Shown: positions 54,534-63,741, counted from the first letter of the stretch. The stretch: DNA of 64,000 bases from Desulfomonile tiedjei DSM 6799 (GCF_000266945.1 NC_018025.1:1364001-1428000), one strand, 5' to 3'. The notes: generated by a model not told the origin, from the sequence alone. Made by a program: numbers and translations.

Positions 54534-55688
54534 ATGAATCGTGGCCCGCAAGGAAAACTCGTTCGTCAAACCACAGCCTCTGAAGATTTCGAAGCATTTA
54601 TCCCGTTTGCTCTCCCGCCGGAGCCGCCAGTAGAGATTGATCTGGATCTCTTGGAGAAAGCCAACCGAGCAGTGGGACGTTTGGATGCTCTCACGCTTCT
54701 TCTCCCGGATTCTTCCCTTTTTCTTTATTTCTATATCCGAAAAGAAGCAGTCTTGTCCTCTCAAATCGAAGGGACTCAATCTTCATTATCCGACCTCCTC
54801 CTGCACGAATATGATAAAGCACCCGGAGTTCCTATACATGACGTGCAAGAAGTATCGCAGTACGTAGCGGCTCTCAATCACGGGTTGGAACGACTGAGAG
54901 GCGGATTTCCTCTTTCGTTGAGATTAATACGTGAAATTCATGAGATACTCCTCTCTAAAGGACGAGGTAGCACCCGAACACCCGGTGAATTCAGAAGATC
55001 ACAAAATTGGATCGGGGGCACTCGTCCGAGTAATGCATTGTTTGTTCCGCCTCCGCCGGAAGAAGTGATGCGTTGTATGGGAGACCTGGAGAAATTTCTT
55101 CACGATCAGCCTGTTCGGACCCCTCTGCTTCTTAAGGCAGCACTGACCCACGTCCAATTTGAAACGATTCATCCTTTTCTCGATGGTAACGGACGTCTGG
55201 GGAGACTTTTGATAACGTTTCTCCTCTGTGTCGAGGGCGCTTTGTCCGAACCTCTTCTTTACGTGAGCCTCTATTTCAAAGAGAATCGAGACACCTACTA
55301 CCATTTGTTGCAGAGGGTTCGCGTCGAGGGGGATTGGGAAGCCTGGGTAACCTTCTTTCTGGAAGGAGTGATAGAAACCTCGGAGCAAGCAGTAAGAACC
55401 GCGCAGCGGATTACACATCTGTTTGTTAATGACCGGATACGTATTGAGAAGATGGGACAGGCAGCCGGAAACGTCGCGCGAATCCACACCTATCTTCAGA
55501 GAAACCCTGTGTTGGAGATTCCCAGAGCCGCGGCGGAGATCGGAATCTCTCAACCGACCGTCACATCAGCCCTGAAGAGGCTGGGAGAAATCGGAGTCGT
55601 GAAAGAAATTACAGGTAAAGCCAGGGAAAGAATATACGTATACAAGGACTATCTCGACATTCTTGGCGAGGGGACTCAGCCTTTATAA
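54534..55688 (+). CDS. Fic family protein with C-terminal winged helix
   Basis: 384 aa. The Fic domain catalyses AMP (or other nucleotide-part) transfer to protein hydroxyls. The active-site loop is HPFLDGNGRLGRLL (about 214-227). An N-terminal inhibitory helix motif SSQIEGT (about 75-81) fits the class II S-x-x-x-E-G pattern, so the enzyme is self-restrained. An N-terminal Fic_N segment and a C-terminal winged helix-turn-helix (EIPRAAAEIGISQPTVTSAL, LGEIGVVKEITG) complete it. The AT-rich promoter with two palindromes suggests autoregulation. No antitoxin gene is adjacent; inhibition is internal. Confidence 0.92.
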   Translation: MNRGPQGKLVRQTTASEDFEAFIPFALPPEPPVEIDLDLLEKANRAVGRLDALTLLLPDSSLFLYFYIRKEAVLSSQIEGTQSSLSDLLLHEYDKAPGVPIHDVQEVSQYVAALNHGLERLRGGFPLSLRLIREIHEILLSKGRGSTRTPGEFRRSQNWIGGTRPSNALFVPPPPEEVMRCMGDLEKFLHDQPVRTPLLLKAALTHVQFETIHPFLDGNGRLGRLLITFLLCVEGALSEPLLYVSLYFKENRDTYYHLLQRVRVEGDWEAWVTFFLEGVIETSEQAVRTAQRITHLFVNDRIRIEKMGQAAGNVARIHTYLQRNPVLEIPRAAAEIGISQPTVTSALKRLGEIGVVKEITGKARERIYVYKDYLDILGEGTQPL

Positions 55689-55709
55689 TTTTTGGTGAAG
55701 GCTTTCATC

Positions 55710-56273
55710 TCAAGTCCTTGCGAGTATCTTATTTATTAGTTCCAGGTTAAACTCCTCCGGATCAAAATCGCTCGACACCCAATCCAGCACATCCTCATAT
55801 TCAGGGTCGGATGGATCTTTGAGAACTTCCAAAAGGTTCTCGTATCCCGGTGCACCGCCGCAATCCTCCGGGGGGCAAGCACGTTTACCCTTAATGCAGA
55901 CGGGATACCGGATTTCGCTTTCCATCGGCAGAATTTTCTCCACAACAATTTCGTGCTCCCAAGAGTCGCCAAAATCGTACAGGTAGCGGAATCTTTCTTT
56001 TTCGCCGGTAATCAACTGACCCAAAGTCACGTTTTTTTCCTCTAGCACTTCTCCTTCCATGAATTTCGAATCCCCATAGGAATCTCCAAAGACGAAAAAT
56101 TCATGGAGATGTGCTCTATCCCATCCCATAACCGTTTGAAGGATGTGATGGAGTAGATAGAGACTTGTGTCGCTACGGACCTGAATCCGTCTCCATATAG
56201 GGGGTCTGATGCCTCGAAGCGTAATCTTGAGCTGATAAATGCGTTTTTCGACGGATTTCTTTTTCATGGGCAT
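55710..56273 (-). CDS. Plasmid pRiA4b ORF-3 family protein
   Basis: 187 aa. The family hallmarks are YQLKITLRGIRPPIWRRIQV, LHHILQTVMGWDRAHLHEFF, YLYDFGDSWEHEIVVEKI and the Cys-bearing GKRACPPEDCGGAPGYENLL. It is widespread on plasmids and in accessory DNA; molecular function unknown. Convergent with the Fic gene, 21 bases apart. The ATG at 56273 is followed by an in-frame Met (third codon), so the start may shift by six bases. Confidence 0.88.
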   Translation of the reverse strand: MPMKKKSVEKRIYQLKITLRGIRPPIWRRIQVRSDTSLYLLHHILQTVMGWDRAHLHEFFVFGDSYGDSKFMEGEVLEEKNVTLGQLITGEKERFRYLYDFGDSWEHEIVVEKILPMESEIRYPVCIKGKRACPPEDCGGAPGYENLLEVLKDPSDPEYEDVLDWVSSDFDPEEFNLELINKILART

Positions 56274-56376
56274 TTCTCACTCCATGGTTGAGGTTTTGCC
56301 GTTCAACTGCATCAGAGAGAGGTTCGGTTTTCTATATCTATACCGAAAACAATGGTCAAGAAGTAGCTCTAGATTT

Positions 56377-56560
56377 TAGAGCAGTTGACATAATTTATCA
56401 CCTTTTGAACACCCTACCCTTATAAGAACGGGGGGCCCGGCGTCTCTGCCAGCCGAACTGGTGATTTGTTTGAAAAATGTGCCGGCACGGAGGCACGGCA
56501 CCTACCGGTTTTCGATAAAGCGCTTTTCGCAATCAGACAAGAATTCTGACATTTGCTATT
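56377..56560. repeat. Family B element, diverged copy
   Basis: TTAGAGCAGTTGACATAATT at the left and the complement TAATAGCAAATGTCAGAATT at the right are terminal inverted repeats. The inside carries GGCCCGGCGTCTCTGCC and GTGCCGGCACGGAGGCACG. The IS110 target has two mismatches. Confidence 0.75.
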
Positions 56561-56689
56561 ATGACACCACGAAAGATACGGTTCACTTCGTTCACCACAT
56601 CCTCTCCAAGTCCAGAATACTCATGTTGATTTGACGATCACCGGCGGTCATTTGGCAGCCTGTCATCAGACCAACAGGCAATACTAATG

Positions 56690-56765
56690 AAGTCGATAGA
56701 TCCAGGGGAACGCCGGACCCCTGCCATGAGCCGGTAGCGGTCGGCCTCCGTGCCGGCCAAATGGG
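56690..56765. repeat. Family A-like remnant
   Basis: GTCGATAGATCCAGGGGAAC, GCCGGACCCCTGCC and GGTCGGCCTCCGTGCCGGCC resemble the palindromic arms of family A but are rearranged. No gene is seen in 56274-56841. Confidence 0.45.
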
Positions 56766-56841
56766 TTCATAAGCGCCAAATGGTATGAGTTAGCGCCCAT
56801 GCGCAACATTACTCTGCTGACTGAAAACCGTGGGAAACCGC

Positions 56842-57552
56842 TCAGAATCCGAATGTATCTTTCAGTTTCTTGAAGAAGCGTCGACTCACCGGAACCATTC
56901 GCCCCGATTGCATGCGGATTTGCGCTGACTGGTTTTCCTGTAGCAAAATTTCGTCCGCACGATCCATATTCACGAGAAATTGTTTGTGGCAGCGGATCAT
57001 GCCGGTACGCTCCTCCAGGATTTTTAAGGTGAGTTCCGTGAAGAATTCACCTGCACCGGTGATCACGTAGACTCCGGCAATATCGGAACGTATGCACTCC
57101 ACATCCTGCAGTGCGATGAGCTTGATACGCTGTGACAGCACACAGGGGATTCTGGTGATAGGTACAACAGGGTAGGGCGGCCGCGCGGGTTCCCGCACCA
57201 TTTTGCGCAGCTTCTGAACCGTCTTTTGCAGGCGCTCGGCTTCCACCGGTTTGAGCAGGTAATCCACTGCATTTTCATCGAAAGCCTTAAGCGCATATTC
57301 ATCGTAAGCAGTAACGAATACCACGATGGGCATGATCTCTTCATCGATCATGCTCAGCATCTCGAATCCTGATAGGCCGGGCATTCGAATATCCAGGAAC
57401 ATAACATCAGGACGGTCTCGCTTGATTGCCTGGAGCGCTTCCACCGCGTGAGCGCACATGCCGACCACTTCGAATGCGTGCGTCTGGGTGAGCAAGGCAT
57501 TGAGTTCCTCTCGCGCATGGAGTTCATCATCCACGACAATGGCTCGGATCAT
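56842..57552 (-). CDS. LytTR-type response regulator (BtsR/YehT-like)
   Basis: 236 aa. The receiver has VDDELHA, the phosphoacceptor in VMFLDIRMPGLSG and VFVTAYDEYALKAFDENAVDYLLKP. The C-terminal LytTR DNA-binding domain (about 140-236) has RIKLIALQDVECIRSDIAG, ELTLKILEERTGMIRCHKQF and PVSRRFFKKLKD. The ATG overlaps the kinase stop by ATGA. With a LytS-type kinase and a CstA transporter upstream it matches the E. coli BtsS/BtsR/BtsT pyruvate module, so it probably activates cstA. Confidence 0.93.
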   Translation of the reverse strand: MIRAIVVDDELHAREELNALLTQTHAFEVVGMCAHAVEALQAIKRDRPDVMFLDIRMPGLSGFEMLSMIDEEIMPIVVFVTAYDEYALKAFDENAVDYLLKPVEAERLQKTVQKLRKMVREPARPPYPVVPITRIPCVLSQRIKLIALQDVECIRSDIAGVYVITGAGEFFTELTLKILEERTGMIRCHKQFLVNMDRADEILLQENQSAQIRMQSGRMVPVSRRFFKKLKDTFGF

Positions 57553-59225
57553 ACCTGATTATCCTGGAGCGGAATACGTATCGACACGCGGGTGAACTCG
57601 TGGGGAGTGCAGCTCACAATAGCTCCGCAGTGCGGTCCCATAAAGGACTTCAACCGCCGGTCCACGATTCTTATCCCTAGACCGTCGTGATTCCCGTTTT
57701 CGCAGAACATTCCGGCGTTGTCCTCGATCTCTATGAGAGCCACGTTATTGTCATGTTGAGCCCGAATGCGTGCGACTCCAGGTTCCAACATGTGTGAGAT
57801 GCCGTGTTTGATGGCGTTTTCTATGAGAGGTTGCAGCGTGAATGTCGGTATTTTTAGAGCAAGCAGCGTCGGATCCACATCAGTCTCCACTCGGAACCGA
57901 CCTTCGAACCGGGCTTTTTCTATTTCCAGGTAGGAATTGACATGAGCCAGCTCTTCTTCGAGAGTCGAGAGCCCGGTGTTGCGCTTGAGATTCTGTCTGA
58001 AGAAATTCGCAAGCTGAATAAGCAATTCCCTTGCACGGTCCGCATCGGTGCGAACGATCGCGACTATGGTATTAATGGCATTGAACAGAAAATGCGGATT
58101 GACCTGTGCATGGAGGAGCTTGAGTTCAGCCATCATCAACAGATTTTTCTGCTCTTCATAACGCGAAAGCAGAAGCTGGTTCGATAACAGACGAGCAATA
58201 CCTTCTCCCAAAGAACGGTTCATGAAAAGGAATCGTTTATCCCCCGACTCGTACAGCTTGATCGTCCCGATTACTTCATCGTCTATAGTAAGTGGCAGAA
58301 CGAGCGCTGAATTGAGCGGACAGGTAGGCGAAACCGAACATCGAAACTGATCTCTGATCCCATCGGCATAAATAACGGTATTCCCCGCAATGACCCGTTT
58401 GGTCAAGTCCGACGAAATCGGGTCTCCCACCCGGTGATGATCCGCTCCCATACCGGTAAAAGCAAGAACACTGTCCCGATCCGTAATTGCCACTGCGCTG
58501 ACATTGGTCTCTTCCTGGATAATTCGAGCCAGGTCGCGGGCTGTATTCCGGTTAAAACCGCTTCGAAGAATATTGAGCGTACGCTCGGCGATTTTGAGCG
58601 CGTGTGCTGAAAATATGGCAGCAGTTTTGTCGTGCATATTTCTCTGGTCGCGGATAATGCTCATGAAAAGCGCACATCCCAGGGAGCTGGTGAAGATCAT
58701 CGGAAAAGCGATTACTTTCACAAGCGCCAGAGCATCGGCGAATGGGCGGGACACCAAAAGGATAATGATCATCTGCACCACTTCCGCCCCTGCTGTGGTG
58801 ACTAACGCAATTGCGGGGCTGAACATTCCTTCAGACCGTTGCCGCCGAAATAACCAGAGATGAATCAGACCCCCAATGCACCCTTCGACCGTGGTGGACA
58901 AGCCGCACGACAAGGCCGTGAAGCCGCCCAATGTGAATCGGTGCAGTCCTCCGGTAAACCCCACTGCAGTGCCGAGCACCGGACCGCCTATCAAACCGGC
59001 TAAAACAGGACCGATGGCTCGAGTATTGGCTAGAGCATCCTGAATGGGATGCCCGAGGTACGATCCCAGGATGGAAAGCGAAGAAAAGAAGAAGTACAGA
59101 TGAATCTTATCCCGGAGCGTCAACTGTTCGCCTGTTAGAGGCCTGAACCACGGTGATTTGCAGTACACGTACCCCACTACCAGGAACACGGACATTGTCT
59201 TCAGCAATGAGAAAAAGAGAATCAT
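57549..59225 (-). CDS. LytS/BtsS-type sensor histidine kinase
   Basis: 558 aa. The N-terminal 5TM-LYT domain (about 1-190) shows MSVFLVVGYVYCKSPWFRPL, AIGPVLAGLIGGPVLGTAVG and HRFTLGGFTALSCGLSTTVE, whose Gly-rich conserved pattern marks the receptor module. A GAF domain follows (about 215-340), then the His_kinase region HAQVNPHFLFNAINTIVAIV with the phospho-His and an HATPase with LQPLIENAIKHGI. E. coli BtsS binds pyruvate through the membrane domain; a similar ligand is inferred here from the neighbouring CstA gene. Confidence 0.93.
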   Translation of the reverse strand: MILFFSLLKTMSVFLVVGYVYCKSPWFRPLTGEQLTLRDKIHLYFFFSSLSILGSYLGHPIQDALANTRAIGPVLAGLIGGPVLGTAVGFTGGLHRFTLGGFTALSCGLSTTVEGCIGGLIHLWLFRRQRSEGMFSPAIALVTTAGAEVVQMIIILLVSRPFADALALVKVIAFPMIFTSSLGCALFMSIIRDQRNMHDKTAAIFSAHALKIAERTLNILRSGFNRNTARDLARIIQEETNVSAVAITDRDSVLAFTGMGADHHRVGDPISSDLTKRVIAGNTVIYADGIRDQFRCSVSPTCPLNSALVLPLTIDDEVIGTIKLYESGDKRFLFMNRSLGEGIARLLSNQLLLSRYEEQKNLLMMAELKLLHAQVNPHFLFNAINTIVAIVRTDADRARELLIQLANFFRQNLKRNTGLSTLEEELAHVNSYLEIEKARFEGRFRVETDVDPTLLALKIPTFTLQPLIENAIKHGISHMLEPGVARIRAQHDNNVALIEIEDNAGMFCENGNHDGLGIRIVDRRLKSFMGPHCGAIVSCTPHEFTRVSIRIPLQDNQV

Positions 59226-59450
59226 GAACCTGTCTCCGGGGTCACGAAACCTGATGGCTCGTTACGATTGTGCTGTCGCCCCTTAACGATATGCCCGTAA
59301 TCGCGTGCTCTTTCGGAAAGGAATATTTTTATGAATTGTCCACTCTCAACACACCTGAAATATTCGCCTTTCAAGGATATCAGGAGCCCCTTGTTCTGGC
59401 AAGTGTCGTTCTCGATATGAGAAAAGCCATTCTTGGTGGAAGCAGAGGAT

Positions 59451-59485
59451 CCCGGGAGACGGCTCTTGACTAAAAGTCTCCCGGG
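59451..59485 (-). terminator. Hairpin after cstA
   Basis: CCCGGGAGAC (59451-59460) pairs perfectly with GTCTCCCGGG (59476-59485), about 30 bases past the cstA stop. There is no T run on the minus side. Confidence 0.5.
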
Positions 59486-59515
59486 AATTCCCCCCCTTCA
59501 GTGTAAGTATCAAGA

Positions 59516-61330
59516 CTATTTGGGACCGATTTCTTCCGCCAAACCAGCCTCTTCAGCTCCTATTGACGGAGTTTCAATACTCAGCAGATCGTACCACTTC
59601 TTGAATGCCTCTATGAACACCAGCCCCATGAGCACCATGAGAATAACGGACAAGGTAACGAGCAGCCACAAACCCTTGGGCAGGAAGTTGTCCACAATGT
59701 TGAGATACCCTGCGGTCATGGTTACCGGTACCATAAATAGTCCCGGCGCAGCCGTTATCCATGCATACTTTTTGCGGCCCATGGTAATAATCATGGTGGT
59801 GCCCACGATCAAGCCGCAGGTGGCGAGAAGTTGGTTGCTCATACCGAATAGCGGCCAAATTGTTGAAATGTCCCCAGTGTACACGAGGTATCCCCATGCA
59901 AAGGTGAACAGAAAACTCGTGGCGATGATCCCGGGAATCCATTTCTTTTCCTGGAACTTAGGAATTACTTTTCCAATCATCTCCTGGAGCAGGTACCTGC
60001 CTACACGTGTCCCCGTGTCCACCGCAGTAAGGATGAACACTGCCTCAAACATGATTGCGAAGTGATACCAATATCCCATCAATCCCTGCATGTACGGAAT
60101 AGAGGAAAAGATGTATGCCATGCCAACCGCAAGCGAAACCGCTCCACCGGGTCGTCCCTGAAGCTGCTCGCCAACGGCCGCACCCAGATCGGGCAAATGC
60201 ACCGGCGTCATACCAAGTTTTGCATAGACAGCCGGAGCAGCGTTGATGGCAAAGTAGTCGGCGGGAACAAGCACGCATGCCGCGACCAGCGCCATGATCG
60301 CCACAAATCCTTCGGCCAGCATGGCTCCGTAGCCGACGAAGGGGATATCATTTTCAGAAGAAACCATCTTGGGCGTGGTGCCCGTTCCGATTATGGCATG
60401 GAATCCTGAAAGGGCTCCGCAGGCAATGGTAATGAACAGGAAGGGGAACACCGAGCCCGGAACGATGGGGCCGCCGCCATGGACGTACTTTGTCACTGCC
60501 ACCATATTCAAATCGGGTCGGACGAGGAAGATACCAACTGCCAGCATGGCGATGGTGCCAAGTTTCAAATAGGTGGAGAGATAATCCCTGGGACACAGGA
60601 GAAGCCACACGGGCAATACCGATGCCACGAAACCGTATATAGGGATGAAGATCGCAAGCTGATTCTTGGAAAGCGTTAACCACGAAGACAGCGTGGGATG
60701 TTCAGCTACATACGGACCGGTGATGACCGCGAGAAATAAGAGGATCGCTCCCATGATACTACCGCCGGTCACGTCACCGGGACGAATCACATGCATGTAC
60801 ACGCCCATGAGTAAGGCGATCGGAATCGTGCAGAACACGGTCCAGGCTCCCCATGGGCTGGAGAACATGGCGTTCACCACGGCAATGGATAGTCCCGCCA
60901 GCGTCAACGTGAGGATGAACAGGATTGCGAACGATGCGACAGTTCCGGCACGCTTACCTATGAGCTTCTCCGCGATGTAGGAAAGGCTCTGACCGTCGTA
61001 ACGCATCGACGCAAAGAGCACCACCATGTCGTGCACGGCTCCAGCAACCACCGCGCCGATGATTATCCAGAGTGCTCCTGGAAGGAACCCGAACTGTGCG
61101 GCAAGTACCGGTCCCAATAGTGGGCCCGCTGCCGCAATAGCAGCAAAGTGGTGGCCGAAGATCACGTACTTGTTCGTTGCATGATAGTCGTGCCCATCTT
61201 CAAAGGCAACGGCAGGCGTCGCCCGTTTCGGGTCGATCACGAGCACCTTACGAGCGATGAACAACCCATAGTACCGATAAGCAAGAGCAAACACGCACAA
61301 TGCTACGAAAACAAGCGTTAAGGCATTCAT
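59516..61330 (-). CDS. cstA: Carbon starvation protein CstA family pyruvate/peptide transporter
   Basis: 604 aa from ATG 61330, with AAGGAGGG upstream; the frame is open to 61390. Some 16 membrane helices. Family segments: the early YYGLFIARKVLVIDPKRATP and DGHDYHATNKYVIFGHHFAA, GAVHDMVVLFASMRYDGQSL, CGALSGFHAIIGTGTTPKMV and PLFGMSNQLLATCGLIVGTT. E. coli CstA and BtsT import pyruvate with protons, and CstA has also been linked to peptides. The kinase-regulator pair lies downstream on the same strand after a 290-base gap. Confidence 0.93.
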   Translation of the reverse strand: MNALTLVFVALCVFALAYRYYGLFIARKVLVIDPKRATPAVAFEDGHDYHATNKYVIFGHHFAAIAAAGPLLGPVLAAQFGFLPGALWIIIGAVVAGAVHDMVVLFASMRYDGQSLSYIAEKLIGKRAGTVASFAILFILTLTLAGLSIAVVNAMFSSPWGAWTVFCTIPIALLMGVYMHVIRPGDVTGGSIMGAILLFLAVITGPYVAEHPTLSSWLTLSKNQLAIFIPIYGFVASVLPVWLLLCPRDYLSTYLKLGTIAMLAVGIFLVRPDLNMVAVTKYVHGGGPIVPGSVFPFLFITIACGALSGFHAIIGTGTTPKMVSSENDIPFVGYGAMLAEGFVAIMALVAACVLVPADYFAINAAPAVYAKLGMTPVHLPDLGAAVGEQLQGRPGGAVSLAVGMAYIFSSIPYMQGLMGYWYHFAIMFEAVFILTAVDTGTRVGRYLLQEMIGKVIPKFQEKKWIPGIIATSFLFTFAWGYLVYTGDISTIWPLFGMSNQLLATCGLIVGTTMIITMGRKKYAWITAAPGLFMVPVTMTAGYLNIVDNFLPKGLWLLVTLSVILMVLMGLVFIEAFKKWYDLLSIETPSIGAEEAGLAEEIGPK

Positions 61331-61509
61331 GTTTTCCCTCCTTTGGATGCGGCACTGCGCGTGCCGAGCCACAACCGATAATGCCGACAAGAGAGCAATC
61401 CGAAAACATATTGCTCCTTGTCCTTCGTGGCAATCAGGATCGAGAAAGTATTTCCTGTTGCTTGCATTCAGGGTGAGTCAACTCCCAATCCGGTGCAAGC
61501 ATTCAACGA

Positions 61510-61538
61510 GCAACCGGCCACATGACGCGGCAACCGGC
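61510..61538 (-). promoter_or_regulatory. Candidate LytTR regulator binding site upstream of cstA
   Basis: The 9-mer GCAACCGGC occurs twice in direct orientation (61510-61518 and 61530-61538), 20 bases start to start, about 180-210 bases upstream of the cstA start. LytTR proteins bind paired 9-bp direct repeats about two helical turns apart. Confidence 0.5.
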
Positions 61539-61744
61539 TGACTGGAGGGATAAGCGGTTGGAGGTTTCGGGGCGCAAGCAGAAAGGTTGCTCGGATTCGC
61601 TGTGTATCGTTGGTTATTATCTCAAAATAATAATAAGTATAATGAGTAATCGTCAATTGTGAGAAATCGGTGTCGGATTACTTTATACCAACTCCCATGG
61701 CGAGGAGCGCTCTATTCGCATCTGTTCAAGGAATCAATATAGTG

Positions 61745-61825
61745 AGCGCCAAAAATTCTGTCGTTTATCCCGCGTGTGAATTTCAGGATATCGGTAGGGA
61801 CCGGCGTCTCTGCCGGTCCATTCTA
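61745..61825. repeat. Family A repeat, left portion
   Basis: CAAAAATTCTGTCGTTTATC, then GATATCGGTAGGGACCGGCG and CTCTGCCGGTCCATTCTA, ending where a C element begins. The IS110 target has one mismatch (CGTCTCTGCCGG). Confidence 0.65.
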
Positions 61826-62008
61826 TACCGATTCTCGAAAGTAATCACGGATTGTGAAGAGCAGTTCCCAGCAATTGGTAGCGCCGGCCTCCGTGCCGGC
61901 GAACAATTCACCAAACAAAGCAATAAGTTATCGCCGGCAGGGACGCCGGCGCTACTGATTCTTCCCATTGCAGGCATTGGATTCCGTCAAGACTTTCGAT
62001 AACAGCTA
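61826..62008. repeat. Family C element, copy 2 (183 bp, inverted)
   Basis: Near-identical to the complement of 35067-35249 and the same length. TACCGATTCTCGAAAGT at one end and CTTTCGATAACAGCTA at the other, TA on both sides. Contains the IS110 target (complement) at 61934-61945. Confidence 0.8.
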
Positions 62009-62085
62009 TAGACGGCTTTGCGTCGTCCGGAGCGAAGGATACTCTAGACTCGCAGATCATGAAAAGAAAAGCGAATCAGTATTAT
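62009..62085. repeat. Family D right-half remnant
   Basis: TATAGACGGCTTTGCGTCGT, CGGAGCGAAGGATACTC and GAAAAGAAAAGCGAATCAGT match the right half of D at 44203-44279. It abuts the C element directly. The rest of 61331-62412 shows no gene. Confidence 0.65.
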
Positions 62086-62238
62086 GACTTTTGAGAAACA
62101 CAGGAACCGTAAATTGAACGTGCTGTTCCCTTTTTCTCTGTGTATCCCTGCAATGTTTGCTTCTGTTGAAGGAGTCAATGAGACACCAAATAACTACAGT
62201 TGATGGGTGTATCATTGAGATTGGAACGCACACAAAAT

Positions 62239-62278
62239 GAAAGGTCCGCGTGCATGGTAGGAAACAACCGGACCTTTC
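62239..62278 (-). terminator. Hairpin near the tandem HAD gene
   Basis: GAAAGGTCCG (62239-62248) pairs perfectly with CGGACCTTTC (62269-62278), some 135 bases past the HAD stop. No T run directly follows, so it is only a possible terminator. Confidence 0.35.
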
Positions 62279-62412
62279 CACAAATATATTAAGTAGGTAG
62301 GTATTGCTGATGTAGACACTTGCTTGTGATCGGGTGTTCCTGAAAAAGACAATAGCATGCAAAAAATTTTCTTCTCGATTGAGAAAAAAAACAAAAGGGA
62401 CATTTCAGGTAA

Positions 62413-63726
62413 TCAGACCACAGGGGATAAATATTTAGGCAACTCTGAGATATTATTGAGAATTCGTCTCGGCTTCAAAACGGCCAATTCTTCGGGGCTG
62501 AAGAAATCACCAGCAATCGCGAACGCGTCGATCCCCGCGTTGCGAGCAGATTCGATATCGATGGGCGCGTCCCCTACATAAATCGTGGTCTCTCTCTCGC
62601 CGGAGACTGAGTCCATGAATTCTACAAACATTTCAGGAGAAGGTTTTGCCTTAAACCCGTCCTCCGCGCCTATGATTCGTTTCATCCGGGTTGCGAGTCC
62701 CAAATGCTCGGCCAATATGCGCGCATATCTTCCCTTCTTGTTGGTAATAATCCCAATAGTCGCCGTCCCGTTCAGCACGTCCAACATTTCCCGAACACCG
62801 GGGATGACGGTGGTTCTTTGAAGAAATATGGTGCCATAGTACTCGCGAAATATTTTTATGCCGATTTCGGATTCTTCCGGCTTGAGGAAGCTCCTCACGA
62901 AATCCATGAGAGATATGGACGTCACGCGAATTATCTGGTCCCTTGTCATACGTGGATAGCCCAATTGTGCAAACATGTAATTGAAGGCATCCGTAATCGA
63001 ATCGATAGAATCCACCAGGGTTCCATCCATATCAAACGTGACTGCTTCGATTCTTCGAGTAAGCAGAAGCGGGACTTCGGCAAAGCTTTCCGCACGAATT
63101 GCAGGAATGCCTTTAATAGCGCAATAGTGCCACAGATCTTTTAGCGCAATCACCACGTCTGCATTTTGAGCAGCATGACGGTCTGATTCACCGTCACCGA
63201 TGAGAATGATCTTGTCATAATCGGATCTGAACGACTCGAGAATCTTCAATTTGCAGGTGCCGCAGATTCCGCAATCGGGATTCGCGTAAGGATGCTCGAT
63301 CTTGACTTTTGAGTCTTCGCCGATGATTAGACGGTTTGCAAATATTTCCAAACCTTCTATGCCGTGATTCCTGAACAGGGTACGAATAGTCGCCTCGAAT
63401 CCGTCAGAAACAATTTTTACGTCTATTCCTCGCGAACGAGCCCACCTGAGAAAATCGGGAAAATGAGGGTCCAACTCCGCATGCTCAAGCACGAATTCTT
63501 CGAGTTGCTGCCGACACATGCGCATGAGCGGCGCGACCCCTAGATACGCCTCCCGAGATCCTATGTCACCCCGCAAATACCGCTTCACATGAAATCGCCA
63601 CTCAGGGGAGATACAATGCGATCTCACGAGACGGTTCACCGTATCTTTCACCGATACGGTGCCGTCAAAATCGCAGAGAATCAGAATTTTCTGCGGTAGG
63701 GTTTCATGATATGAAGAGTGCGGCAT
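62413..63726 (-). CDS. Tandem HAD-family phosphatase fusion
   Basis: 437 aa with two complete HAD domains. Residues 1-215 are of the phosphoserine-phosphatase/MtnX type: motif I LCDFDGTVSVKDT, motif II IVSDGFEATI, motif IV LIGDGESDRHAA, with a Cys cluster CGICGTCK nearby. Residues 220-437 are of the phosphoglycolate phosphatase/PpaX type: TFDMDGTLVDSIDS, GIITNKKGRYA, KPSPEMFVEF and YVGDAPIDIESARNAG. Both keep their nucleophile Asp, so two activities are possible. The substrates are unknown. greA lies immediately upstream on the same strand (its stop is 16 bases before this start). Confidence 0.88.
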   Translation of the reverse strand: MPHSSYHETLPQKILILCDFDGTVSVKDTVNRLVRSHCISPEWRFHVKRYLRGDIGSREAYLGVAPLMRMCRQQLEEFVLEHAELDPHFPDFLRWARSRGIDVKIVSDGFEATIRTLFRNHGIEGLEIFANRLIIGEDSKVKIEHPYANPDCGICGTCKLKILESFRSDYDKIILIGDGESDRHAAQNADVVIALKDLWHYCAIKGIPAIRAESFAEVPLLLTRRIEAVTFDMDGTLVDSIDSITDAFNYMFAQLGYPRMTRDQIIRVTSISLMDFVRSFLKPEESEIGIKIFREYYGTIFLQRTTVIPGVREMLDVLNGTATIGIITNKKGRYARILAEHLGLATRMKRIIGAEDGFKAKPSPEMFVEFMDSVSGERETTIYVGDAPIDIESARNAGIDAFAIAGDFFSPEELAVLKPRRILNNISELPKYLSPVV

Positions 63727-63741
63727 ATTTTCGGTCTACAA

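Noticed and set aside
61331-61480. Sigma54 promoter for cstA
   Set aside because: A GG-N10-GC spacing can be found, but the surrounding bases do not match the TGGCACG-N4-TTGC consensus well enough.
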